Shown: positions 1 to 5,028 of the stretch, piece by piece
How positions within the stretch are numbered: the first letter of the stretch is position 1
Layout: each line of letters begins with the position of its first letter
NCBI GenBank assembly: GCA_964424945.1
Contig: CAYRLB010000137.1
Location: 1 to 5,771 of the forward strand
Direction of reading: 5' to 3'
From: WHSP01 sp964424945
GTDB taxonomy: Bacteria > Gemmatimonadota > Gemmatimonadetes > Longimicrobiales > Longimicrobiaceae
DNA: 5,771 nucleotides
The notes under the pieces: generated by a model
The model's input: the letters and a program-made list of their open reading frames with translations, nothing else
What the model was told of the DNA's origin: nothing
Database searches by the model: none
Position numbers and translations under genes: made by a program

Positions 1-1269
1 GCCACTCTCCCGGATGTGAGTGGCGAACCCGCTCGCGCGATGACGTTGACGACCGAGCCGGGGACCCGGCGGATGTTCGTCACCGACATGCGGGGCCTGC
101 TCTACAGCATCAGTTATGACGGTCAGACCGTCACCCGGTATCTCGACTTCAACGATCCTCGCTGGGGACATCCGGTGCAGGCACAGGGGCGGGAGCGAGG
201 TGTTCAGAGCTTTGCCTTCCATCCCCAGTTCGCCGAGGCGGGCACGCCGGGGTATGGGAAGTTCTACACCTATCTCGATACCTCCAACACGGACCCCGAG
301 CCGGATTTCCGCCCTCTCGGCGGATCCCGCAGCCATGATACGGTGCTTCTCGAGTGGACGGCCAGCGACGCCAGCTCCCCCACCTACGACGGGGCGGCCC
401 CCCGCGAGCTGATGCGCTTCGAACAGCCGTACGCGAACCACAATGCCGGACACATCGCCTTCCGGCCCGGCGCTGCACCGGGCGATGCGGATTTCGGCCT
501 TCTCTACATGGGCGTCGCAGACGGGGGCAGCGGCGGGGATCCGCTCGAGATGTCGCAGGACCTGACGTCGGCCTTCGGGAAGATGTTCCTTGTCGATCCG
601 CTTGGTGACAACAGCGCGAATGGCAGGTACGGCTACCCCCTCTCCAACATGGGCGCGGCGGACAATGATCCGAACACCCCGGGTGAGATCTACGCGTATG
701 GCGTCCGGAACCCGCAGCGTTTCAACTGGGATCCGAGGAACGGGAATCTGTTCCTGGCGGACATCGGTCAGAACACGATCGAGGAGATCAGCCTTCTGAC
801 ACCAGGTGCGAATCTAGGCTGGAATGAGTGGGAGGGGAGCTTCCGCTATGTGGGTCGGGATGGTGTCCGGGCCGACGAGCGCGAACCTGGGCTGACCTAC
901 CCCGTCGCGGAATACGATCAGGCCGACCCGCTTCTGCAGAACGCCGCCGCCGCGACCGGTGTCGAGGTCTATCGGTCGGACGAAATCCCTCAGCTGGCGA
1001 ATCTCGTGTTGTGGGGCGACATGCCGAGCGGAGAGATCTTCTACTTCAGCGCCGACGATCTGCCGGACGGGGGGCAGGATGGCATCCGCCGCGTCCTCTT
1101 CAACGACAATGGCGAAGCCCGTACCCTTCTGCAGCTGGTTCAGGCGAAGAACGCCCAGCAGGGTCGCCAGGTCGCTACCCGCGCGGACATGCGACTGGGG
1201 TCGGGCCCGGACAATCGCATCCTCGTGCTCAACAAGTATGACGGCGTGATTCGAATGCTGGTGCCCTGA
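1..1269 (+). CDS. PQQ-dependent sugar (glucose/sorbosone) dehydrogenase-like protein, 5'-partial
   Basis: Proteins of this family (soluble glucose/sorbosone dehydrogenase, six-bladed propeller) oxidise sugars or polyols with PQQ, normally outside the cytoplasm. The reading frame is open from base 1, so the start and any signal peptide lie upstream; a GTG at 16 is the first in-window start codon but is probably internal. Counting from that GTG, HNAGHIAF begins at residue 142, where the family has its catalytic histidine (His144 in the Acinetobacter enzyme). GVADGGSGGDP follows. VRNPQ (Arg231-Asn232) matches the PQQ-contacting Arg-Asn pair. ADIGQNTIEEI matches the region that includes the calcium-binding loop, then GANLGWNEWEG, and near the C-terminus RADMRLG (389-395) and LNKYDGVIRM. 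The visible 422 codons cover nearly the whole catalytic domain. Motif assignments come from remembered family patterns, not an alignment. The substrate is unknown, and no PQQ-synthesis gene is in view. It is convergent with the CBM9-like gene. Confidence 0.9.
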   Translation, partial: ATLPDVSGEPARAMTLTTEPGTRRMFVTDMRGLLYSISYDGQTVTRYLDFNDPRWGHPVQAQGRERGVQSFAFHPQFAEAGTPGYGKFYTYLDTSNTDPEPDFRPLGGSRSHDTVLLEWTASDASSPTYDGAAPRELMRFEQPYANHNAGHIAFRPGAAPGDADFGLLYMGVADGGSGGDPLEMSQDLTSAFGKMFLVDPLGDNSANGRYGYPLSNMGAADNDPNTPGEIYAYGVRNPQRFNWDPRNGNLFLADIGQNTIEEISLLTPGANLGWNEWEGSFRYVGRDGVRADEREPGLTYPVAEYDQADPLLQNAAAATGVEVYRSDEIPQLANLVLWGDMPSGEIFYFSADDLPDGGQDGIRRVLFNDNGEARTLLQLVQAKNAQQGRQVATRADMRLGSGPDNRILVLNKYDGVIRMLVP

Positions 1270-1312
1270 CCGGAAGCGGGGCATCGATCGCCCGGCTCTC
1301 GCGGAAAACATT

Positions 1313-1348
1313 TGGGGACGCCTCCAGTATAGAAGGCGTCCCCATTTT
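1313..1348. terminator. Intrinsic terminator between convergent genes
   Basis: A perfect 11-bp stem pairs 1313-1323 (TGGGGACGCCT) with 1334-1344, around a 10-nt loop, and is followed on the plus strand by TTTT (1345-1348). It lies 44 nt after the stop of the sugar dehydrogenase-like gene and 66 nt beyond the stop of the convergent minus-strand gene. In the minus direction the stem is followed by AATGTTTT, a weaker T-rich run. It is a good rho-independent terminator for the plus-strand gene and plausibly works both ways. Confidence 0.85.
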
Positions 1349-1414
1349 CATCACCCGGTTCGGTCGGCGCTCCACCGGGGAGCCGCGGTCCGCTGGGAGC
1401 CCCCCAGGTGAAAT

Positions 1415-2215
1415 CTATTCTACGAAGTGCAGCTCACCGAAGCGGCTGGGATAGTGAGGGTGCGCTCGCGTCACGAGCGGGTCCGACCAGATGCTCATCC
1501 GGCGCTCCTGCCCCGCGCCATCCCAGCGGTTGAGGTTGGCCGTCCAGACGGCACCGACCTGCGGCCGCCGGGAAAGCACCTCGAAGTTTGCCCAGGGAAT
1601 GGCGACTTCGAGACCCCATCCTTCATCGACATCATCTCGCTCGTTGAGCGTGCCGCGGAGGTGGGTGCCGATCTTCAGGTCCGTCATGTCGAAGCGCTTG
1701 AAGAAGGACACCGAATCGTGCAGCAGATAGTCGTACATGACGCCGCGTGCATTGATCTCCAGCCCGTAGTACAGCCCGACCTGGGACGGCCTCGGATTGA
1801 CGAAGATCTCCAGCGCGTCGTCCCGGTACACCGGATCATCGCGGTTCAGGAAGGTCGCCGTGAGGTCCTTATCTTCAGCCTCGTACGCAACGTACAGATA
1901 CTCATCGTCCCAGAGCAGCCGGACGAGCGTCTCCTGCTTCGGGCCGGTCTGCTCTTCCCAGAGGAACTGGAGGCTCACCGGGGGCGAAGCCGCCTTCCAG
2001 GCATCCTCGTCGACGATCCCGTCGATGACGATGGGGGAGGTGGCCCTTCGCACCTCGTACGTCGGAACGGGCGGCGGTGACGCTGCTGCTGCGGACGCCT
2101 GGGCAACCGCAGAAGCCGGCGCGATCGCCGCGGCGAGGAGGAGAAGAGCGCTGGGGAGCACCAGGGGCGAGCCCGGGGTCCGTCGTGAAGGTGCCGCGGA
2201 TAGACGAGGGTTCAT
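1415..2215 (-). CDS. Exported carbohydrate-binding family 9 (CBM9/DOMON)-like protein
   Basis: This 266-residue protein looks like a secreted CBM9-type beta-sandwich, a module known for sugar binding in xylanases but common as a stand-alone protein of unknown ligand. Residues 1-40 form a signal peptide: arginines up to residue 12, a hydrophobic core around LVLPSALLLLAAAIA, and a likely cleavage near ASAVAQA. After an Ala/Pro-rich linker come family hallmarks: IVIDGIVDEDAW (63-74), DDEYLYVAYEAED (103-115), RDDALEIFVNP (131-141), YYGLEINARG (149-158), GWGLEVAIPW (199-208) and WTANLNRW (224-231). I chose the ATG at 2213-2215 because AGAGGA sits 7 nt upstream and the signal peptide then starts cleanly. 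A TTG 21 codons earlier is possible but has no such support. There is no catalytic domain, so it probably binds sugar or another ligand and is not an enzyme. It ends convergently with the sugar dehydrogenase-like gene. Confidence 0.87.
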   Translation of the reverse strand: MNPRLSAAPSRRTPGSPLVLPSALLLLAAAIAPASAVAQASAAAASPPPVPTYEVRRATSPIVIDGIVDEDAWKAASPPVSLQFLWEEQTGPKQETLVRLLWDDEYLYVAYEAEDKDLTATFLNRDDPVYRDDALEIFVNPRPSQVGLYYGLEINARGVMYDYLLHDSVSFFKRFDMTDLKIGTHLRGTLNERDDVDEGWGLEVAIPWANFEVLSRRPQVGAVWTANLNRWDGAGQERRMSIWSDPLVTRAHPHYPSRFGELHFVE

Positions 2216-2394
2216 CAAAAAATCCTCTGTGGCTGGGGCGAACTTCGGCAGGGCCGTGGATGAGGAGAATCTGCCCAAAGATATCGCAAGTCCACGACAT
2301 TACCAGAGGCAGAGGCCGCATAGTCCATCTTCATCCTGTACGGCTGAGCGCGCGGCCACCCGGCGAGCGTCCCATCTGCGGGCGCAAAAGGCAA

Positions 2395-2463
2395 CGTCAG
2401 GGGTAGCACCCGGAAGAGGGACCCTCAACCGGGCCCTGACGAAGCCGCTGGAGACGCGGCTTC
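2395..2463 (+). other. Two abutting hairpins in the leader of the truncated haemoglobin gene
   Basis: The first hairpin pairs CGTCAGGG (2395-2402) with CCCTGACG (2434-2441). Inside it are a second stem, CCCGG (2409-2413) with CCGGG (2429-2433), and a small GAG/CTC tip. The second hairpin pairs GAAGCCGC (2441-2448) with GCGGCTTC (2456-2463), perfect over 8 bp with a 7-nt loop, TGGAGAC. The two share base 2441. Neither is followed by a T tract, so they are not obvious terminators. They end 24 nt before the GTG start of the globin. A folded 5' leader is one reading; chance pairing in GC-rich DNA is the other. Confidence 0.45.
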
Positions 2464-2487
2464 TGCTCCGCTCAACAACTTCCTATC

Positions 2488-2871
2488 GTGTCCAGTATAT
2501 TCGAGTTTCTGGGAGGCGAAGCCGGCGTGCGTCGCCTCGTCGACCGCTTCTACGACCTGATGGACAGTGAGCCCGAGGCGGCGAATGTCCGCGCGATGCA
2601 CCCGGAGCTTCTCGAAAGCTCCCGGGAGAAGCTCTACCTTTTCCTCGTCGGATGGTCGGGTGGTCCGCCTCTCTACGTCGAGCGCCACGGTCACCCGCGC
2701 CTGAGGATGCGGCATCTGCCCTTCGCAATCGGCCGTCGCGAGCGTGACGAGTGGCTATGGTGCATGGACCGCGCTCTGGCAGAAGAGACCGGCCTGCCCG
2801 ACGAGGTGCGCGCATTCCTCTCCGAGCGCTTCCACACGATAGCCGACCACATGCGGAACCAGATGGAGTAG
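2488..2871 (+). CDS. Group II truncated haemoglobin (trHbO class)
   Basis: A 127-residue 2-over-2 globin that binds haem and O2; group II members are linked to oxygen, NO or peroxide chemistry in the cytoplasm. The class is clear from FEFLGGEAGVRRLVDRFYDLM at the N-terminus (20-residue core, Tyr22 at the B10 position), the GWSGGPPLYVERHGHPRLR segment (55-73), and MRHLPF with His76 as the proximal (F8) haem ligand. RDEWLWCM follows, with Trp89 at the G8 position typical of group II. By recalled comparison with Mycobacterium tuberculosis trHbO, the CD1 position holds His38, not Tyr. Length fits a single-domain trHb. The start is the GTG at 2488: the frame is open back to 2440 but has no other ATG, GTG or TTG, and the N-terminus matches the family. 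No Shine-Dalgarno is visible, and two hairpins lie just upstream. A thioredoxin-like gene follows on the same strand after 235 nt. Confidence 0.94.
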   Translation: MSSIFEFLGGEAGVRRLVDRFYDLMDSEPEAANVRAMHPELLESSREKLYLFLVGWSGGPPLYVERHGHPRLRMRHLPFAIGRRERDEWLWCMDRALAEETGLPDEVRAFLSERFHTIADHMRNQME

Positions 2872-2909
2872 GCGCGTCGGAGCCCGCCGGACGCGGATCG
2901 TCATCGTCG

Positions 2910-2924
2910 GTCATCCGGGATGAC
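2910..2924. repeat. Palindrome after the truncated haemoglobin gene
   Basis: GTCATCC (2910-2916) and GGATGAC (2918-2924) form a 15-nt inverted repeat with a one-base centre, 38 nt after the globin stop. As RNA it would give only a 5-bp stem with a 5-nt loop and no T tract, so it is a weak terminator candidate. As DNA it could be a protein-binding site. No function is shown. Confidence 0.3.
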
Positions 2925-3046
2925 TGTCGGCCCCCAGCGTGACTGGCGTCGGGAGGCGTCGAAATCGACGAGCGGGAAGTGGAATTGCAGTGCTTCCACA
3001 TGCTCACCCATCCGGGGCGAGCCGTGATCCGAGGCGCATTGCAGTT

Positions 3047-3060
3047 TTCGGGATCCCGAA
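3047..3060. promoter_or_regulatory. 14-bp perfect palindrome, candidate operator of the thioredoxin-like gene
   Basis: TTCGGGATCCCGAA is identical to its own reverse complement and ends 46 nt before the ATG of the thioredoxin-like gene. Its core GGATCCCG (3051-3058) recurs at 3076-3083, 25 nt downstream. A poor TTGCAG hexamer lies at 3039-3044 but there is no convincing -10 at the right distance. Position and symmetry fit a repressor or activator site; no known regulator consensus is recognised. Confidence 0.35.
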
Positions 3061-3093
3061 GGTTACCAGACGGGCGGATCCCGGCTGAAGATT

Positions 3094-3100
3094 GGAGGAG
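3094..3100 (+). promoter_or_regulatory. Strong ribosome binding site fixing the thioredoxin-like start
   Basis: GGAGGAG lies 6 nt before the ATG at 3107. It overlaps the alternative TTG at 3092-3094, which rules that codon out as the likely start. Confidence 0.85.
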
Positions 3101-3106
3101 TGTCCG

Positions 3107-3580
3107 ATGGCCAGATCGACCCTTACAAACCCGTCCCGCCGTCTCCCGCACATCAGCCTGCCACCTGCGGATGGTGGCGAGGATGTTCCCGTCATCTGGC
3201 GGCGGACAGGCCCCATTCTGCTCTTTCTCCACGCGGAGGAGTGCGCCCCATGCCGTGAATACGCCGCGAGCGTGGCCGAGGAGCTCGTACCTATCCAGGA
3301 GTGGGATGGCCGGCCTCTGATCGTCGTGGCAGGAGGCACCGAGGCTGCCGCACACTACTCGATCGATTCAGGAATCCCGGTGCTGTACGATTCTGCGAAC
3401 CGTCTCGGCGAGAAGCTAGGGGTTTCCGCGCCGGCTGTGGTGGTCGCGGATCAGTGGGGAGAAGTCTACGAAAGTCATCCCGCCGGGGAGGGCCACGACT
3501 TTCTCGCTCCGGACGAACTGGTCGGCTGGGCTCAGACGATCGCGACGAAGTGTCCGGAGTGTGAGGGGGAGGCCTTCTGA
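3107..3580 (+). CDS. Thioredoxin-fold (redoxin-like) protein with an extra C-terminal CxxC
   Basis: A 157-residue protein that probably carries out thiol-disulfide or peroxide chemistry in the cytoplasm, as no signal peptide is seen. The core strand ILLFLHAEECAPCREY (37-52) places a CAPC active site at Cys46-Cys49, at the usual place after a beta strand. GIPVLYD (89-95) and GVSAPAVVVAD (105-115) follow; Pro109 is the likely cis-proline facing the active site. This layout fits the AhpC/TSA-redoxin branch of the fold better than classical thioredoxin, which has CGPC. After the last helix (DELVGWAQTIATK) the chain ends with CPEC (Cys149, Cys152) and a short acidic tail. Such a second CxxC could be a resolving dithiol or bind metal. 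The ATG at 3107 is chosen over a TTG at 3092 because of the strong ribosome binding site. It is downstream of the truncated haemoglobin and convergent with the lipoprotein. Substrate and partner are unknown. Confidence 0.83.
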   Translation: MARSTLTNPSRRLPHISLPPADGGEDVPVIWRRTGPILLFLHAEECAPCREYAASVAEELVPIQEWDGRPLIVVAGGTEAAAHYSIDSGIPVLYDSANRLGEKLGVSAPAVVVADQWGEVYESHPAGEGHDFLAPDELVGWAQTIATKCPECEGEAF

Positions 3581-3608
3581 GGCTTCCCACTACGGAGAGT
3601 ACCCGCGT

Positions 3609-3648
3609 TGGCCCGGATGCGACTTCGGCGGTCGGGGGAGCCGGGCCA
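3609..3648. terminator. Hairpin between convergent genes, possible terminator
   Basis: TGGCCCGG (3609-3616) pairs perfectly over 8 bp with CCGGGCCA (3641-3648). Inside, CGAC (3620-3623) can pair with GTCG (3631-3634). It lies 28 nt after the thioredoxin-like stop and 86 nt beyond the stop of the convergent lipoprotein gene. There is no T tract on either side, so it is at best a weak or rho-assisted terminator. No gene is seen in 3581-3734. Confidence 0.4.
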
Positions 3649-3734
3649 TCGCTGAGCGCACGGAATCCACGCCGACGACACGCTACGCTGCACGCCTGAA
3701 GCGGACCCTGAGCGCGAACAGACCTGCCGCTTCG

Positions 3735-4148
3735 TCAGGGACGTACCGTGCCCCGCCGGCCGTAAGTGACCACCGATATCCCCGACCGTATTTCCCAGGT
3801 CGCCTGGTTCGCTTCGCTCATCGGGATGGGCTCGGAATAGAGGCGGCTCGCCATGCTCGTGTTGCCGCGGGGCTCGGCAGCAAGGCGGAACGAACTCGCA
3901 TTGACGGCCGTCGGCACGCGGAGCGATCGCGACGAATGCGCGCGCACTGTTCCCATCGGATACTGACGCGACCCCACGATGGCCGTCACCTGGATGTCGG
4001 TCGAAACGTTGTTTTCGACGACGACTTCCCGGACGATGCCGCTCGACCCCGCCGCGGGGCCGACGGAGGGTCCGTCCTCCCGGCTCGAGGTGCAGGAAGC
4101 GATTGTCAGAATCGCCATCAGGCCGATAAGGGAACGCTTCGTCAACAT
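3735..4148 (-). CDS. Small lipoprotein of unknown function
   Basis: A 137-residue protein with a classical lipoprotein signal: MLTKRS, a hydrophobic stretch LIGLMAILTIAS, and a lipobox IASC with Cys19 as the expected lipidated residue. Ser20-type residues follow Cys19 with no Asp at +2, which would favour outer-membrane sorting under the E. coli rule if it applies here. The mature part starts with a Gly/Ser-rich linker. It then has alternating beta-type segments (IVREVVVENN, DIQVTAIVG, ATWEIRSGISVVTYG), suggesting a small beta-sandwich. No catalytic motif or named domain is recognised. The start is the ATG at 4146-4148, since GGAAGG lies 8 nt upstream and the signal peptide begins there; the 20 extra upstream codons look non-coding. 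It lies 113 nt downstream of the HU-like gene on the same strand. I have the impression of similar small lipoproteins in Gemmatimonadota, but cannot verify it. Confidence 0.75.
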   Translation of the reverse strand: MLTKRSLIGLMAILTIASCTSSREDGPSVGPAAGSSGIVREVVVENNVSTDIQVTAIVGSRQYPMGTVRAHSSRSLRVPTAVNASSFRLAAEPRGNTSMASRLYSEPIPMSEANQATWEIRSGISVVTYGRRGTVRP

Positions 4149-4235
4149 CGTCAGGGCCTTCCGGTTGGGGATTCGTGGGTCGGGTCGAGAGGGGCACGTC
4201 GTCATCATCAGTATGATCGATAACGAGCATCACCC

Positions 4236-4266
4236 CCTGACCATGCGACCTCGCGATGAGGTCAGG
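4236..4266 (-). other. Alternative hairpins over the HU stop codon
   Basis: CCTGACC (4236-4242) pairs with GGTCAGG (4260-4266), with extra AT and GCG/CGC pairs inside. A competing hairpin pairs GACCTC (4247-4252) with GAGGTC (4258-4263), 6 bp with a 5-nt loop. The two share bases 4260-4263, so they exclude each other. Both include part of the HU stop codon (4262-4264), and both lie between HU and the downstream lipoprotein gene. There is no T tract. They could act as a transcript end or processing signal. Confidence 0.4.
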
Positions 4267-4561
4267 CGCCGATCATATCCTTCAGACTGCTCCGCAGCCC
4301 CTTCCGCGGGGTAAAGACGCAAGCCTGTCGTGCCGCTATCTCGATCTTCTGTCCTGTGCGCGGGTTTACGCCGGTCCGTGCCGCACGCTGGCGTGTGGCG
4401 AAGCGCCCGAACGCGGGCAGGTCGACGGTTCCACCGCGGCCGAGCTCCTCCGCAATGATACCCGAGTTGCTGTCAAAGATCGCATGGACGATCGCCGCCG
4501 CCTGGGGCCGCGGGAAGCCAGTGCGCTCCGCCAGGCTGTCTATCAACTGTCCCTTGTTCAT
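4262..4561 (-). CDS. HU/IHF-family histone-like DNA-binding protein
   Basis: A 99-residue basic protein that binds and bends DNA as a dimer in the nucleoid. The N-terminal helices match the family (MNKGQLIDSLAERTG, then PRPQAAAIVHAIFDS). These lead into VDLPAFGRFATRQRAART (about 46-63), which corresponds to the usual GFG-x-F signature. The DNA-binding arm GVNPRTGQKIEI carries Pro67, matching the intercalating proline of the RNP-TG motif. The C-terminus FTPRKGLRSSLKDMIGA is longer than the usual FxxGKxLKDxVN ending, making the protein about nine residues longer than a standard 90-residue HU. I place the start at the ATG at 4559-4561, where homology begins. The Shine-Dalgarno there is poor. A TTG 17 codons upstream has AGGA too close to it to help. 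It is probably an accessory HU-like paralogue; HU versus IHF cannot be decided by eye. Confidence 0.9.
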   Translation of the reverse strand: MNKGQLIDSLAERTGFPRPQAAAIVHAIFDSNSGIIAEELGRGGTVDLPAFGRFATRQRAARTGVNPRTGQKIEIAARQACVFTPRKGLRSSLKDMIGA

Positions 4562-4745
4562 GGAATCCGCAGGTTGATGGTATCGGGTGGTCAGGCCATC
4601 GATGCGGATCAATCCTCATGCCGCCGTGTGTCACCATGGATGCCTCGCCACGGCTGACCTGCTGTCGGTGGCTACCCGGACGGATCGGCAAGTCAGGCGG
4701 CCGGTCATCATGACGCGACGCTCTGCCTGCGGAGCGCCGGGCACA

Positions 4746-4771
4746 GGCAAGTAGGGGCGGCAAGTAGGGAC
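4746..4771. repeat. Tandem 13-mer repeat, two copies
   Basis: GGCAAGTAGGGGC (4746-4758) is followed directly by GGCAAGTAGGGAC (4759-4771), identical at 12 of 13 positions. A third partial copy, GGCAAGTCAGG, begins at 4687. All lie between the divergent HU and BNR genes. They could be binding sites for a regulator or a simple replication-slippage duplication. Confidence 0.6.
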
Positions 4772-4952
4772 GAGCGCCTGATGGAGGTCGAAGAATGCCG
4801 GATCGGGCATCCGCCGACCGATGATCGCTGGCGACCCGGGAAAGGAGCGGACCGAACCCGGGGGGCACCTGCAAGATAGAGCCGGGGCGGGGCTGGTCAA
4901 AGGATTCTGAAGAGGCCATCGACAGGGGCCTTCGAGGCGCTGATCAACATTC

Positions 4953-4982
4953 TTGACCATCCCTTCCATCGGCGACTACACT
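4953..4982 (+). promoter_or_regulatory. Sigma70-like promoter of the BNR-propeller gene
   Basis: TTGACC (4953-4958) and TACACT (4977-4982) are separated by 18 nt and match the housekeeping -35/-10 consensus at 5 of 6 and 4 of 6 positions. Transcription would begin near 4989, giving a leader of about 40 nt before the ATG at 5029. It is the best promoter seen in the window. Confidence 0.6.
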
Positions 4983-5028
4983 GGGCAACCCCGACCCGCG
5001 AAGTCACACTCCTTCGATCGATTCAGCG

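Larger units (their letters stand above)
4562..5028. other. 467-nt divergent intergenic region without a convincing gene
   Basis: This stretch separates the minus-strand HU gene from the plus-strand BNR gene. Open frames through it read as Pro/Arg/Ser-rich sequence without domain motifs, and the longest overlaps HU in another frame, so I leave them out. It holds a tandem 13-mer repeat at 4746-4771, an 11-bp palindrome GTCATCATGAC at 4704-4714, two CCCGGG sites in the segment 4835-4862, and a promoter for the BNR gene near its right end. No clear HU promoter and no tRNA-like structure were found. Confidence 0.6.

Noticed and set aside
1427..2080. A 217-codon plus-strand open frame opposite the CBM9-like gene.
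   Set aside because: The minus-strand frame has a signal peptide and family motifs; this one is its antisense shadow.
2483..3355. A 290-codon minus-strand open frame opposite the globin and redoxin genes.
   Set aside because: It is antisense to two clearly recognised genes and has Arg/Ser/Pro-rich, motif-free translation.
2434..4158. CCCTGACG recurs at 2434-2441, on the minus strand at the lipoprotein stop (near 3734-3741), and just before the lipoprotein start (near 4149-4156).
   Set aside because: The copies lie in unrelated contexts (leader hairpin, coding end, start-codon upstream). Eight-base matches of this composition are expected by chance.
2910..4714. GTCAT-centre-ATGAC palindromes at 2910-2924 and 4704-4714, considered as one shared regulator site.
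   Set aside because: The centres differ in length (5 nt and 1 nt) and only the outer five bases match, which is too little to call a shared site.
4473..4919. A 148-codon minus-strand open frame spanning the HU 5' end and the intergenic region.
   Set aside because: It overlaps HU in another frame, is rich in Pro/Arg/Ser/His without motifs, and has no ribosome binding site. It reads as a GC-rich shadow.
4631..4969. A 112-codon minus-strand open frame in the long intergenic region.
   Set aside because: It has low-information composition and no domain or signal, and it covers the tandem repeat and the BNR promoter region on the opposite strand.
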